DNA from: Candidatus Omnitrophota bacterium
GTDB taxonomy: Bacteria > Omnitrophota > Omnitrophia > Omnitrophales > Aquincolibacteriaceae
DNA length: 64,000 nucleotides
Reading direction: 5' to 3'
NCBI GenBank assembly: GCA_030698625.1
Contig: JAUYMS010000048.1
Span: 282,404-346,403, forward strand
Shown: positions 1 through 8,016 of the stretch, piece after piece
How positions within the stretch are numbered: the first letter of the stretch is position 1
Layout of the letters: each line of letters starts with the position of its first letter
Program-made: the position numbers and the translations under genes
Notes under the pieces: model-generated
The model's database searches: none
Told to the model about the DNA's origin: nothing
Seen by the model: the letters and a program-made list of their open reading frames with translations, nothing else

Positions 1-1
1 G

Positions 2-427
2 ACCGGCGAGCAAGTGGATTTGCTCGTGGAAAAGACATTCGAATCGCTGCCTGAGGGAAGTCTGCTCTACGCGGAAGATCAGATTTCAGATCAAAACGTG
101 CGCTTTCTTGCGGGCGAGTTGATACGCGAGAAGCTTTTCCGGTATACGCAGAAAGAGATCCCGTACGGAACGGCCGTTATCATTGATGAGTTTAAGGAAC
201 GCGATGAGAGGATTACCGACATTGAAGCAACGGTCATTGTGGATAAAGAATCGCAGAAAGCCATCGTGATCGGTAAGGGCGGAGAAATGATGAAAAAAAT
301 CGGAGGCATGGCGCGCAAGGACCTCGAACAACTTCTGGGGAAAAAGGTTTTTTTGAAATTGTGGGTAAAGACCTTACCCGGATGGAAGGACAGCAAGACG
401 GCCCTAGGCCGTTTGGGTTATCAGTGA
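2..427 (+). CDS. era: GTPase Era, C-terminal part (cut by window start)
   Basis: The reading frame is open from base 2, so the gene begins upstream of the window. The visible 141 residues are the C-terminal half of Era, a GTPase that binds the 3' end of 16S rRNA and assists 30S assembly. Seen: the 'LIREKLF' and 'EIPYGTAVIIDEF' segments typical of the link into the KH domain, then the RNA-binding loop 'VIGKGGEMMKKIG' and the ending 'KKVFLKLWVKTLPGW'. The G domain is outside the window. The stop codon overlaps the GTG start of the next gene (GTGA), implying translational coupling with panE, an unusual partner. Family identity is very likely from the KH motif and the C-terminal signature. Confidence 0.95.
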   Translation, partial: TGEQVDLLVEKTFESLPEGSLLYAEDQISDQNVRFLAGELIREKLFRYTQKEIPYGTAVIIDEFKERDERITDIEATVIVDKESQKAIVIGKGGEMMKKIGGMARKDLEQLLGKKVFLKLWVKTLPGWKDSKTALGRLGYQ

Positions 428-1362
428 AGATACTCGTGTTGGGCGCTGGAGCGATTGGGATGACCTTCGGAGGATATCTGTCGCGTCAACATGAAGTAAC
501 CCTGCTAGGGCGTAAGTCTCATATGGATGCAATCCGGCGCGAAGGTATCCGCGTCTCGGGAATCTGGGGCCGGCATACTTTCAGGCCTGCCCGGGCTGTG
601 ACGGATCTTCGCTCGCTCGGAAGCCGTCGCTGCGATTTTAATCTCATCCTGGTTACAGTAAAAAGTTACGATACCTCGAAGGCTGCAGCGAAGTTGCGGT
701 CCGTGTTAGGGCCCGGAGCATTGGTTCTGTCACTGCAGAATGGGTTGGGCAATATCGACGCCCTGCACCGGGCAGTTCCCAGGAGCGGGGTTCTTGCCGG
801 CCGTGTGATTACCGGTGTGGAAATCAAAGGGCCCGGTAGTATCCGCATTACGGTAACGGCGAATCCGACGGCTGTGGGGGAGACAACCTGCAAGCGGATA
901 ACGCCGCGCGTCCGATCTATAGCTAGGATGATCTCCCGCGCCGGCATACCCTGCATTGCGCACCGGGATGTTGTTAGTCTTCTTTGGGGGAAAGTCGTCT
1001 ATAATTGTGCGCTAAACCCATTAGCTTCTTTGCTTGGTTGTCATTATGGGGCGCTGACGAGGCATGAATTAACGCGCGCCATCATGGAAGAGGTCATCAA
1101 GGAAGTTTATAAAGTGGCGCGCCGGGCACGCGTCGATCTAAAACCGTCTTCGGCAGACCGATATATGAAATTATTTTACGACAAGTTGGTGCCTCGAACT
1201 TATCATCATCACCCGTCGATGCTTCATGATTTGAAAATGAGGAGAAAGACGGAGATCAGCGCCATGAACGGTAAAATTGCCGATCTCGGCCGGGGCTGGG
1301 GAATTGAGACACCGGTTAACCGCGGACTTTGCCGCTGGATCCGTGAGAAGGAAAGGTTATGA
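424..1362 (+). CDS. panE: 2-dehydropantoate 2-reductase
   Basis: Ketopantoate reductase uses NADPH to reduce 2-dehydropantoate to pantoate in pantothenate and coenzyme A synthesis. The protein of 312 residues opens directly with the Rossmann dinucleotide-binding motif 'VLGAGAIGMTFGGYL'. Later come 'LVTVKSYDT', 'LQNGLGN' and the helical C-terminal segment with 'LWGKVVYNCALNPLASLLG', where K and N match the family's catalytic lysine and substrate asparagine. The GTG at 424 is chosen because it puts the glycine-rich loop at the N-terminus and overlaps the era stop. A longer frame from 361 would add 21 unlikely residues. The stop overlaps the next ATG (ATGA). Length is normal for the family. Confidence 0.92.
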   Translation: MKILVLGAGAIGMTFGGYLSRQHEVTLLGRKSHMDAIRREGIRVSGIWGRHTFRPARAVTDLRSLGSRRCDFNLILVTVKSYDTSKAAAKLRSVLGPGALVLSLQNGLGNIDALHRAVPRSGVLAGRVITGVEIKGPGSIRITVTANPTAVGETTCKRITPRVRSIARMISRAGIPCIAHRDVVSLLWGKVVYNCALNPLASLLGCHYGALTRHELTRAIMEEVIKEVYKVARRARVDLKPSSADRYMKLFYDKLVPRTYHHHPSMLHDLKMRRKTEISAMNGKIADLGRGWGIETPVNRGLCRWIREKERL

Positions 1363-2156
1363 CCCTGCCGCGTTTGCTCATGAGCCCGCCGGAGTATTTT
1401 GACGTGGTCTACGAAATCAATCCGTGGATGAGTGTGCGGCGGAAAGTCGAAAAGAAGCACGCCGTTAAGCAGTGGGAAAATTATCACCGGCTGCTTGTAG
1501 ACCAGCTCAAGGTCAAAGTGGAGATTTTGGACCCCGTACGCGGCCTTCCGGACATGGTTTTTACCGCCAATGCCGGCCTCGTTTATAAACGGCTGTTTGT
1601 GCGCAGTAATTTCCGTCACCGTGAGCGACAGGGGGAAGAGCCCTACTATGAGAAGTGGTTTAAGAAAAAGGGTTACAAGGTCAAGACGGTCGATGCGCCC
1701 TTGAATTTCGAGGGAGAGGGCGACGCGCTTTTTATGGGCGGTGAACTCTTTGCGGGTTTTCATTTCCGTACGGATGTTGTCGCGCATGAAATCATTTCGG
1801 GGTATATCAAACGACCTTACTTTTCACTGGAACTCTGCGATAAGCGTTTCTACCATCTCGACACCTGTTTCGCTCCCGTAGATGATAAGACTGCCCTTGT
1901 ATTCATGGATGCATTTGAGCCTTACTCAAGGCTTGGGCTATTGGAAAATATTCCGGATCCGATTGAGGTTCCGGAAAAAGAGGCCTTGAACTTTGCGTGT
2001 AATGCGGTTATCTTGGGCCAAGATGTGATCCTCCCCGAAGGTTGCCCCAAGACGGAAGATGCCTTGAAAAAAAGAGGGTTCCGTTCCCATTCTTTGGATT
2101 TTACGGAATTTTTGAAAGCGGGCGGGGCGGCTAAATGCCTCGTGCTCAAGCTGTAA
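1359..2156 (+). CDS. Dimethylarginine dimethylaminohydrolase-like amidinohydrolase
   Basis: This 265-residue protein belongs to the guanidino-group modifying (amidinotransferase) superfamily. Seen: 'PDMVFTANAGLV' near residue 65, 'FEGEGDALF' near 115, the catalytic-histidine segment 'FYHLDTCFAP' near 165 and a C-terminal 'GGAAKCL' that supplies the nucleophilic cysteine. These are the positions expected for a DDAH-like hydrolase that releases an amine or ammonia and leaves a citrulline-type product. The exact substrate (methylarginine, arginine or another guanidine) cannot be read from the sequence. The start ATG overlaps the panE stop by four bases, so it sits in the same transcription unit. 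Confidence 0.8.
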   Translation: MTLPRLLMSPPEYFDVVYEINPWMSVRRKVEKKHAVKQWENYHRLLVDQLKVKVEILDPVRGLPDMVFTANAGLVYKRLFVRSNFRHRERQGEEPYYEKWFKKKGYKVKTVDAPLNFEGEGDALFMGGELFAGFHFRTDVVAHEIISGYIKRPYFSLELCDKRFYHLDTCFAPVDDKTALVFMDAFEPYSRLGLLENIPDPIEVPEKEALNFACNAVILGQDVILPEGCPKTEDALKKRGFRSHSLDFTEFLKAGGAAKCLVLKL

Positions 2157-2186
2157 TCAAAAAGACAACTAAAAGGTGCCCAACTC

Positions 2187-3173
2187 GTGAATAAGAAAGC
2201 AGTATCCCTTCTGTCGGGCGGATTGGACTCAACCTTGGCAACCTGTATCCTAAAGGAACAAGGGATCGAGATCGAAGCCATTAATTTTCAGACGATGTTC
2301 GGGTGTTGTAAAGACGATGCACGTGAGGTGGCGACACGCCTTGGGGTCGGGTTTACGCTTCTTAAAGTCGGCGACGACTATCTCGACATGATCAAGAACC
2401 CAAAATACGGTTATGGCCGAGCCATTAACCCTTGCGTCGATTGCCGCAGCTATATGTTTACGATGGCCAAGAAATGGATGGATCAGATGGGGGCCTCTTT
2501 TATGATTTCAGGCGAAGTGCTCAATCAGCGGCCAATGTCCCAGAAAATGAGGGATTTCGAGCTCATTGAGGCCGAATGCGGTCTCGAAGGCAGGATCTTG
2601 CGGCCGCTTTCCGCCAAGCGCTTGCCGGAGACGGAGCCCGAAAAGGCCGGTATCGTGGATCGCTCCAAGCTTTTCGGGATCGAAGGCCGTTCGCGTGCGG
2701 AACTTTTGAAGCTTGCCGCCAAGTATGGAATCGAAAACCCACCGTCGGCTTCCAGTGGCTGTGCCCTGACAGAGAAACCGTTTGCCGAGAAGGTTCGAGA
2801 TGTTTTTGAAAACCGCCCCGACTATAAGCGCTGGGAGTTTGAAGTACTAAAGACCGGGCGCCACTTTCGTTTGAGTTCGGAAGCCAAGGTGATTCTCGGA
2901 AGGAATGAAAATGAGAATCAGTACTTGATATCACTTCATCCCGAAGGGACGTGGTTGCTCGAACCAGAACAGTTTATTGGCCCGTATGCCCTTGTCGTCG
3001 GGACGGCTAGCGACGAGGATCTCGGCATGGCCGGGGCCATCATGCTCCGGTATTCACAGAACCCGCGACCCCAAAGCGGAGTTGTACGGGCTGTACAGAA
3101 CGAGAATGCCAAGACGATCCGAGTTCCGCACGGCGCCTCTGAAGAACTCATCAATTCCCTAAGAATTGCTTAA
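2187..3173 (+). CDS. PP-loop ATPase, tRNA thiolation-like, with NFACT-R-like C-terminus
   Basis: This is an ATP-pyrophosphatase of the ThiI/MnmA group. The N-terminal PP-loop reads 'LLSGGLDSTLA', which activates a base or carboxylate by adenylation. 'NPCVDCRSYMF' and 'SSGCALTE' provide cysteines that could carry sulfur, as in tRNA thiolases. The C-terminal third has 'GRHFRLS' and 'VILGRNENEN', which resembles the RNA-binding NFACT-R (DUF814) domain found on some such proteins. A role in tRNA sulfur modification is therefore likely, but the target base is not known. It starts with GTG at 2187, shortly after an AAAAGGTG ribosome site. The 328 residues are complete. Confidence 0.75.
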   Translation: MNKKAVSLLSGGLDSTLATCILKEQGIEIEAINFQTMFGCCKDDAREVATRLGVGFTLLKVGDDYLDMIKNPKYGYGRAINPCVDCRSYMFTMAKKWMDQMGASFMISGEVLNQRPMSQKMRDFELIEAECGLEGRILRPLSAKRLPETEPEKAGIVDRSKLFGIEGRSRAELLKLAAKYGIENPPSASSGCALTEKPFAEKVRDVFENRPDYKRWEFEVLKTGRHFRLSSEAKVILGRNENENQYLISLHPEGTWLLEPEQFIGPYALVVGTASDEDLGMAGAIMLRYSQNPRPQSGVVRAVQNENAKTIRVPHGASEELINSLRIA

Positions 3174-3187
3174 GGGGGGTTTAACGC

Positions 3188-3790
3188 ATGATTAAGGCAG
3201 TTATTTTTGATCTAGGCAATGTTCTTTTAAATTATGATGCTCGCAAAGCGGCAAAACGGTTTGCGAAAGAATGCAAAGTTCCGATGACGCGTGTTTGGAT
3301 TCATTTTTTTATATCTCCTGTGGAGAAGGCCTACACGCGCGGCGAGATTTCATCCTATGCTTTTTACAGGCATGCCAAACAGTCACTGGCGGTTCGGGTG
3401 AACTACGAAACATTTAAGCATTTCTGGAATGACATCTTCTGGGAGAACAAGGGGATGGATCAGCTGCTGACCCGCCTGAAGAAGAGCTACCCGCTCTACT
3501 TAATTTCGAATACCAACAAGATGCACTTTGAGCACATTAAGAAGAACTTTCGTATCCTGAGGCATTTTAAGAAAACCTTTCCGTCCCACGAAGTGGGGCA
3601 CCGTAAACCGGAGGCGAAGATTTATGCGAAGGTCCTGAAAAGCATAAAACTGGACGCCCAAAACACCGTCTTTATTGACGATGTCCCAAAATTTGTTCGG
3701 GGTGCGCGGAAGGCGGGGATGAAGGCTATCCGCTATCGCCGCAAAGACCAACTTATACGCGATTTGAAGAAATTGGGCGTTAAGGTATAA
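3188..3790 (+). CDS. HAD-family phosphatase (YihX-like)
   Basis: A 200-residue haloacid dehalogenase hydrolase. Motif I is 'VIFDLGNVLLNYD', in which the second acidic residue of DxD is replaced by Gly-Asn, the pattern seen in the YihX and epoxide-hydrolase-like subgroup. Motif II is 'YLISNTNKMH', motif III the lysine of 'GHRKPEAKIY', and motif IV 'TVFIDDVPKFV'. Proteins of this subgroup dephosphorylate sugar phosphates or nucleotides; the substrate is not predictable here. It begins 14 bases after the previous stop, preceded by an AAGGGGGG ribosome site, and is the last gene of the first transcription unit before a new promoter. Confidence 0.85.
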   Translation: MIKAVIFDLGNVLLNYDARKAAKRFAKECKVPMTRVWIHFFISPVEKAYTRGEISSYAFYRHAKQSLAVRVNYETFKHFWNDIFWENKGMDQLLTRLKKSYPLYLISNTNKMHFEHIKKNFRILRHFKKTFPSHEVGHRKPEAKIYAKVLKSIKLDAQNTVFIDDVPKFVRGARKAGMKAIRYRRKDQLIRDLKKLGVKV

Positions 3791-3878
3791 CGTCGCCAAG
3801 TCAGACATGGTATGAATAAGACCCTGTCAGAACCCCTGTGGGAGAAGGGCTTCTGCGCGGTTAATCCTTCTGAAATTA

Positions 3879-3907
3879 TTGACGATATATAGGGATCAAG
3901 ATAGAAT
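3879..3907 (+). promoter_or_regulatory. Sigma-70 promoter of the ferredoxin pair
   Basis: A near-consensus -35 box TTGACG (3879-3884) and -10 box TAGAAT (3902-3907) are separated by exactly 17 bases. The strong ribosome site AAGGAGG (3923-3929) and the ATG of the first ferredoxin follow. This fits an independent start of transcription for the two tandem ferredoxin genes. Confidence 0.75.
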
Positions 3908-3937
3908 AACCCGCCTTAACGCAAGGAGGTTTAGCCG

Positions 3938-4252
3938 ATGTCGTACGTTATTAATGAAAAATGCCTGGGTGAGCGCTATGCGTCCTGTGTGGCGGTTTGT
4001 CCGGTAGACTGCATTTATCCCGGTGAATATAAGGGCGAAGAGTACATGGTTATAGATCCCGCCATCTGCATTACTTGCGGGGCCTGTCTCCCGGAGTGCC
4101 CGATCGGAGCCATCGTAGAATCCGAAGACTATGCCCCTGATTGGGCCAAAGTTAACGAAGAACTATCACCCCAGTGGAAAGATAACCCCAAGGTATCGGA
4201 GCGTCCCAAAGACGATCCGCCGCGAAAAGAAGGCAACCAGTTGGTTCAGTAG
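3938..4252 (+). CDS. Seven/eight-iron ferredoxin, copy 1
   Basis: A soluble electron carrier of 104 residues with two iron-sulfur cluster motifs. The first is spaced C-x7-C-x3-C-x3-C in 'CLGERYASCVAVCPVDC', the arrangement seen in 7Fe/8Fe ferredoxins of the Azotobacter and Thermus type. The second is the regular 'CITCGACLPECP'. The C-terminal tail 'LSPQWKDNPKVSERPKDDP' is lysine and proline rich. It has its own promoter and a perfect AAGGAGG ribosome site. The next gene is a close copy, so the two probably arose by tandem duplication and may serve different partners or redox states. Confidence 0.93.
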   Translation: MSYVINEKCLGERYASCVAVCPVDCIYPGEYKGEEYMVIDPAICITCGACLPECPIGAIVESEDYAPDWAKVNEELSPQWKDNPKVSERPKDDPPRKEGNQLVQ

Positions 4253-4277
4253 CTGCACCTGAGAGAGAGGTCAAAAG

Positions 4278-4592
4278 ATGTCTTATGTGATCAATGATAA
4301 GTGTCTTGGCGAGCGCTATGCGTCCTGTGTGGCGGTTTGCCCGGTGGATTGCATTTACCCCGGAGAATACCAGGAGAAGCCATTTATGGTAATCGACCCG
4401 GAGGTTTGCATTAGTTGCGGTGCATGTGAGCCGGAATGTCCGATCGGTGCGATTGTTGCCGAAGAAGATATGGCTCCGGACTACGCCGTGATCAATGCCG
4501 AGTTGTCGCCGAAGTGGAAGGACAATCCCAAGGTGGAAGAGAGACCGAAGGACGATCCGCCGCACCGGCCTGAAAATAAGCTGATTCAATAG
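4278..4592 (+). CDS. Seven/eight-iron ferredoxin, copy 2
   Basis: This 104-residue ferredoxin is a tandem paralogue of the one 25 bases upstream. All eight cysteines are kept ('CLGERYASCVAVCPVDC' and 'CISCGACEPECP'), and the tail 'LSPKWKDNPKVEERPKDDP' is almost identical. Differences cluster around the second cluster (Pro-Ala-Ile to Pro-Glu-Val before it, Leu to Glu inside it) and in the acidic stretch after it. Such changes could tune redox potential or partner choice, but that is inference. It shares the upstream promoter and is followed by a strong hairpin. Confidence 0.93.
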   Translation: MSYVINDKCLGERYASCVAVCPVDCIYPGEYQEKPFMVIDPEVCISCGACEPECPIGAIVAEEDMAPDYAVINAELSPKWKDNPKVEERPKDDPPHRPENKLIQ

Positions 4593-4616
4593 GTTCAATC
4601 ACAAATTTCGCTTGTC

Positions 4617-4649
4617 CATCCGCCAGAAGCAAACGCTCTCTGGCGGATG
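4617..4649 (+). terminator. Hairpin after the ferredoxin pair
   Basis: A perfect 11-base-pair stem (CATCCGCCAGA with TCTGGCGGATG) encloses an 11-base loop 25 bases after the ferredoxin stop. It is followed by TGTTTCT, not by a long T run, so it is a likely but not textbook intrinsic terminator. It may also stabilise the 3' end of the mRNA. Confidence 0.6.
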
Positions 4650-4671
4650 CTGTTTCTAACCCCTTTCGTGC

Positions 4672-5322
4672 ATGATGACATCTGAGAAAGAGCAACTATC
4701 TCCGTTAGGTCCTGATTCCGCAAGCAGCGATCCCCTTGAAAGGCTGCTCCGCGAGCATTTAGAAGAGTTCGTTTCCGGGAATCGTGCGGCACGTGTGGTT
4801 GCGCAAGGTTTGCATGTGATCGGGGTTGGGTTTCGACCGCTGCTTGATCATCTTGCATTTCGTACCCTTGATTCAGAGGAACGCGCCAGGGAGTTTGAAA
4901 CCTACGGCTATATGTTTGACGCGAGTCTCGGTGTTCTGGAGTACGATAGTTGGCAGACCAAGGTTTACCGCAGGACGGGCTACCCGGCCCTTCTTTTCGA
5001 TCAGCCTCTCGAGGGCGACAAGGGCAAGGCCAGCCTAATCCCCGAGTGGGTCAGTACTTTTGGTGATAAAACATTGCATCATGCCGCTATTCTCGTAGAC
5101 AATATCAACGAGGCGGTCTTTTACCTCGAAAAGCAGGGGGTTCCTTTTAGCGGAAAAGTTGTGGGGCAGGGGGGCTCGAACTTACGCCAGACATTCTCGA
5201 TGCCGGAAATAAAGGACGGGAAAGTCTTCAGCGTGCTGGAGTTAGTCGAGCGGCACGAAGGTTACACGGGTTTTCTGCCGCATCAAGCGGCAGGTATCAT
5301 GGAGGAGGCGCGAACCAAATGA
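4672..5322 (+). CDS. Glyoxalase/VOC-fold protein (DUF1338-like)
   Basis: A 216-residue protein of the vicinal-oxygen-chelate type. Seen: 'RPLLDHLAFRTLD' near residue 57, with a histidine in a metal-ligand context; 'TLHHAAILVDNINEAVFYL' near 140, another candidate metal-binding strand; and a glutamate in 'FSVLELVERH' near 190. The His...His...Glu spacing is what a VOC metal site needs, and the first motif recalls DUF1338 (2-oxoadipate dioxygenase/decarboxylase-like) proteins. Substrate unknown. Start ATG at 4672 or two codons later; no strong ribosome site. The stop overlaps the next start (ATGA). Confidence 0.6.
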   Translation: MMTSEKEQLSPLGPDSASSDPLERLLREHLEEFVSGNRAARVVAQGLHVIGVGFRPLLDHLAFRTLDSEERAREFETYGYMFDASLGVLEYDSWQTKVYRRTGYPALLFDQPLEGDKGKASLIPEWVSTFGDKTLHHAAILVDNINEAVFYLEKQGVPFSGKVVGQGGSNLRQTFSMPEIKDGKVFSVLELVERHEGYTGFLPHQAAGIMEEARTK

Positions 5323-6329
5323 TTATCGGACTTACCGGGAAGAATGGGTCGGGCAAGGGTGAAATCGCTAAGTTTTTGAAAGAGCGGGGTTACCATTACT
5401 ATTCCCTTTCCGATGTGCTGCGCGAAGAGGCAGCAAAAGAGGGGAAACCTGTTACACGTGATATCTTAATTGATCTCGGCAATCGCCTGCGCCATGCGGA
5501 AGGTCCGGGAGTTCTGGCCGAAAAGATTTATCCGCGCTTGGACCCAGACAAACACTATGTTATCGATTCCGTCCGTCACCCCTCCGAGGTTCAAGTCTTG
5601 AAGCGTCGTGCCGACTTTTATCTGGCTAACGTCTATGCCCCGGAGCGACTGCGCTTTGAGCGGATGAAACAACGCGATAGGGAAAATGATCCGCAGAGCT
5701 ACGGCGAATTCCAGACCTTAGAGAATAAGGAAGCGGAGAGTAAGAATAAAAGCGATCAGCAGCTCGACGCGGCTATCTCTCTGGCCGATGTGACAATCGA
5801 GAATTCCGGTCCTTTAAAGATGCTTCACGAGAAAGTAAAAGAAATCCTCCTGGAATTCTCAAGGAAAGAGGTGCGGCCGGATTGGGACGATTACTTCATG
5901 GGAATCGCGAAAGTCGTGGCCCTGCGTTCCAATTGTATCAAACGTAAAGTTGCCGCAGTGATCGTTAAGGATAAGCGCATTATTGCCACCGGCTACAACG
6001 GAACCCCTCGAGGTGTGAAGAATTGCAGCGAAGGGGGATGTCCGCGCTGCAATTCGATCGGGCAGTCCGGCCAAGGCTTAGAGGAATGTCTTTGTTCCCA
6101 CGCAGAAGAAAACGCGATTGTGCAGTCAGCCTACCACGGAGTCAGCATCAAGGATTCCATGCTTTATACAACGTTTTCGCCGTGTCTCATGTGTGCGAAA
6201 ATGATTATAAACGGTGGGATACGTGAAGTCGTCTATAATGTGCAATATCCGATGCCAGAGATTGCGCGCGGCCTGCTGGCCGGGTCGAATGTTATTACCA
6301 AACAGCTTTCGGTCATACGGAACCCATGA
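5319..6329 (+). CDS. Fusion of NMP/dephospho-CoA kinase-like domain with dCMP deaminase
   Basis: Two domains are joined in 336 residues. Residues 1 to about 175 form a P-loop kinase-like domain with Walker A 'GLTGKNGSGKGE' and a lid-like 'RFERMKQRDRENDP'. Residues about 185-336 form a zinc deaminase with 'CSHAEENAI' (H near 261 and the catalytic E) and 'SPCLMCAKM' (two zinc cysteines), the pattern of deoxycytidylate deaminase, which turns dCMP into dUMP for dTMP synthesis. An additional Cys-rich insert, 'CSEGGCPRC', is also typical of dCMP deaminases. The kinase part may phosphorylate a nucleotide, sense dNTPs, or be regulatory. Overlaps neighbours on both sides by four bases. Confidence 0.85.
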   Translation: MIIGLTGKNGSGKGEIAKFLKERGYHYYSLSDVLREEAAKEGKPVTRDILIDLGNRLRHAEGPGVLAEKIYPRLDPDKHYVIDSVRHPSEVQVLKRRADFYLANVYAPERLRFERMKQRDRENDPQSYGEFQTLENKEAESKNKSDQQLDAAISLADVTIENSGPLKMLHEKVKEILLEFSRKEVRPDWDDYFMGIAKVVALRSNCIKRKVAAVIVKDKRIIATGYNGTPRGVKNCSEGGCPRCNSIGQSGQGLEECLCSHAEENAIVQSAYHGVSIKDSMLYTTFSPCLMCAKMIINGGIREVVYNVQYPMPEIARGLLAGSNVITKQLSVIRNP

Positions 6330-7492
6330 CAAAAAATGTAGAAATCATAAGAAAAAGCTTTGGTCTTAAAGAGCAGGTGCGCCCTGATCTTGAGGCCAGT
6401 TACCGCAGCCCGCTGATCGACCGCCTTAAAGCGGACGGCTTTAGCCTGACGAAGGGCCGCCTCCATATTCGCTTGGCCGAAGAATTTGGCTTTTGCTACG
6501 GCGTGGATCGGGCGATCGATTACGCCTATGAAACAAAGGCAAAGTTTCCGGACCGTAGAATCTTCCTTACCAGTGAGATTATTCACAACCCCAGGGTTAA
6601 TTGGAAGTTGAGTGAGATGGGAGTTGAATTCCTCTCGGGGCCCTACGCAAAAAAGATGACGGTCAAGGATATCCGTCAAGAGGATGTCGTTATAATCCCG
6701 GCTTTCGGAACGACCACCGCAGAGCTTGCCGACTTGCAGAAGGTCGGGTGCGTTCTCGTCGATACGACCTGCGGTTCCGTGATGAGCGTGTGGAAACGGG
6801 TCGAGGCCTATAAACGCGACGGGTTTACCTCTTTAATTCACGGCAAGTACGATCACGAAGAGACGCTTGCAACCAGTTCCCGCGCCAGAAAGTTTTTGAT
6901 TGTGCGCGACAAGGAGCAGACGGCCAAAGTGTGTGAGCATATTGAAGGACGCAGGGACCGAGAGTCCTTTTTTGAGGATTTTAAGCATGCGGCATCACCG
7001 GATTTCGACCCGGATCTAGATCTTGAACGAATCGGTTGCGCAAATCAGACGACCATGCTCTCCAGCGAATCTATGGACATTGCCAATATGCTGCGCAGCT
7101 CATTATCGAAGCGCTATGGCGCGGAGAGCCTTGCTCAACATTTCCGCCATTACGATACGATTTGTTCAGCGACGCAGGACCGGCAGGATGCAGTTATGAA
7201 GCTCATGCGTGAAGGCGTGGACCTAATGATCGTCGTGGGGGGATATAACTCCAGCAATACGGCTCATCTCGTAGAGATGTCGTTGGAATTCTGCCCCGCT
7301 TATCATATTAAAGACGCGGCTTGTATTCTTTCCCCCGGCCGGATTCAGCACAAAAAAGTGCTGAGCTCCGAGCTTGTCGAAACGGATGACTGGTTCCCTG
7401 AGGGAGAGATTCGTTTGGGAGTCACGGGAGGGGCGTCAACGCCCGACCGAGTCATTGCAGAGGTCATCGAACGAGTCCTTGAGGTTGTCTGA
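6326..7492 (+). CDS. ispH: 4-hydroxy-3-methylbut-2-enyl diphosphate reductase (IspH/LytB), long type
   Basis: The last enzyme of the MEP isoprenoid pathway. It reduces HMBPP to IPP and DMAPP using a [4Fe-4S] cluster. The three cluster cysteines are visible in 'EFGFCYGVDRAI' (C57), 'VDTTCGSVM' and 'DTICSATQDRQ'. The protein is 388 residues, longer than the roughly 310 of E. coli, and begins with about 45 extra residues. Together with 'LTSEIIHNPRVN' this places it in the plant/cyanobacterial-like subgroup. Electron supply from the neighbouring ferredoxins is plausible but not shown. The presence of a MEP pathway matters for the HMG-CoA reductase-like gene at 47457. Confidence 0.93.
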   Translation: MTKNVEIIRKSFGLKEQVRPDLEASYRSPLIDRLKADGFSLTKGRLHIRLAEEFGFCYGVDRAIDYAYETKAKFPDRRIFLTSEIIHNPRVNWKLSEMGVEFLSGPYAKKMTVKDIRQEDVVIIPAFGTTTAELADLQKVGCVLVDTTCGSVMSVWKRVEAYKRDGFTSLIHGKYDHEETLATSSRARKFLIVRDKEQTAKVCEHIEGRRDRESFFEDFKHAASPDFDPDLDLERIGCANQTTMLSSESMDIANMLRSSLSKRYGAESLAQHFRHYDTICSATQDRQDAVMKLMREGVDLMIVVGGYNSSNTAHLVEMSLEFCPAYHIKDAACILSPGRIQHKKVLSSELVETDDWFPEGEIRLGVTGGASTPDRVIAEVIERVLEVV

Positions 7493-7495
7493 GGC

Positions 7496-7771
7496 ATGCC
7501 GGAAAACCCCGAACGATCCAAAGAAGTTAAGATCTACACAACCACGTATTGTCCCCACTGCACCCGTGCTAAGAATTTGCTCAAAGGAAAGGGTGTTTCC
7601 TTTCAAGAGATCGACGTTACCGCAGATGATGAGCTCAGAGAAAAACTCAGCGCGGAGACCGGGTGGATGACGGTTCCGATGATTTTCATCGGTGATGAGT
7701 TTATCGGCGGTGCGGACGAGCTTTACGCCCTGGACGGCTCCGGCGATCTAGACGGCAAGATCACACCATAG
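7496..7771 (+). CDS. Glutaredoxin
   Basis: A 91-residue thioredoxin-fold thiol oxidoreductase. The active site is 'TYCPHCTRAKNLL', a CPHC variant of the usual CPYC. The cis-proline loop 'WMTVPMIFIGDEFIGGADEL' follows at the normal distance and contains the glutathione-binding TVP and GG-D elements. It starts three bases after the ispH stop and is probably cotranscribed, so one conceivable role is thiol repair near Fe-S enzymes. That link is inference from position only. Confidence 0.93.
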   Translation: MPENPERSKEVKIYTTTYCPHCTRAKNLLKGKGVSFQEIDVTADDELREKLSAETGWMTVPMIFIGDEFIGGADELYALDGSGDLDGKITP

Positions 7772-7776
7772 CTCCC

Positions 7777-8016
7777 ATGGAACCTGCGCCGCAAAAGCCG
7801 AAGTGGTATTACGGCATCGTGACCGTCCTGGCCGCGCTCTTTCTCGTTCTCGGCCCTCTTGCATTTCCATTACTATGGAAGAGCCCTTGTTTTAACCGCT
7901 TCTGGAAGATCTTCCTGACGGTATTTGTGAGCGGTCTCACCATAGCCCTTATGGCGGGCTCCTGGCATACCTTCAATACCCTGATGGAGAAGCTCCGCGA
8001 ATACGGAGTTATTTGA
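7777..8016 (+). CDS. Small two-helix membrane protein
   Basis: An unrecognised protein of 79 residues with a proline-rich start and two predicted membrane helices (about residues 13-32 and 44-62), joined by 'WKSPCFNRFWK'. It starts five bases after the glutaredoxin stop, probably as the last gene of that operon, and its end overlaps by eight bases the end of the convergent MFS gene. No function is proposed. Confidence 0.6.
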   Translation: MEPAPQKPKWYYGIVTVLAALFLVLGPLAFPLLWKSPCFNRFWKIFLTVFVSGLTIALMAGSWHTFNTLMEKLREYGVI

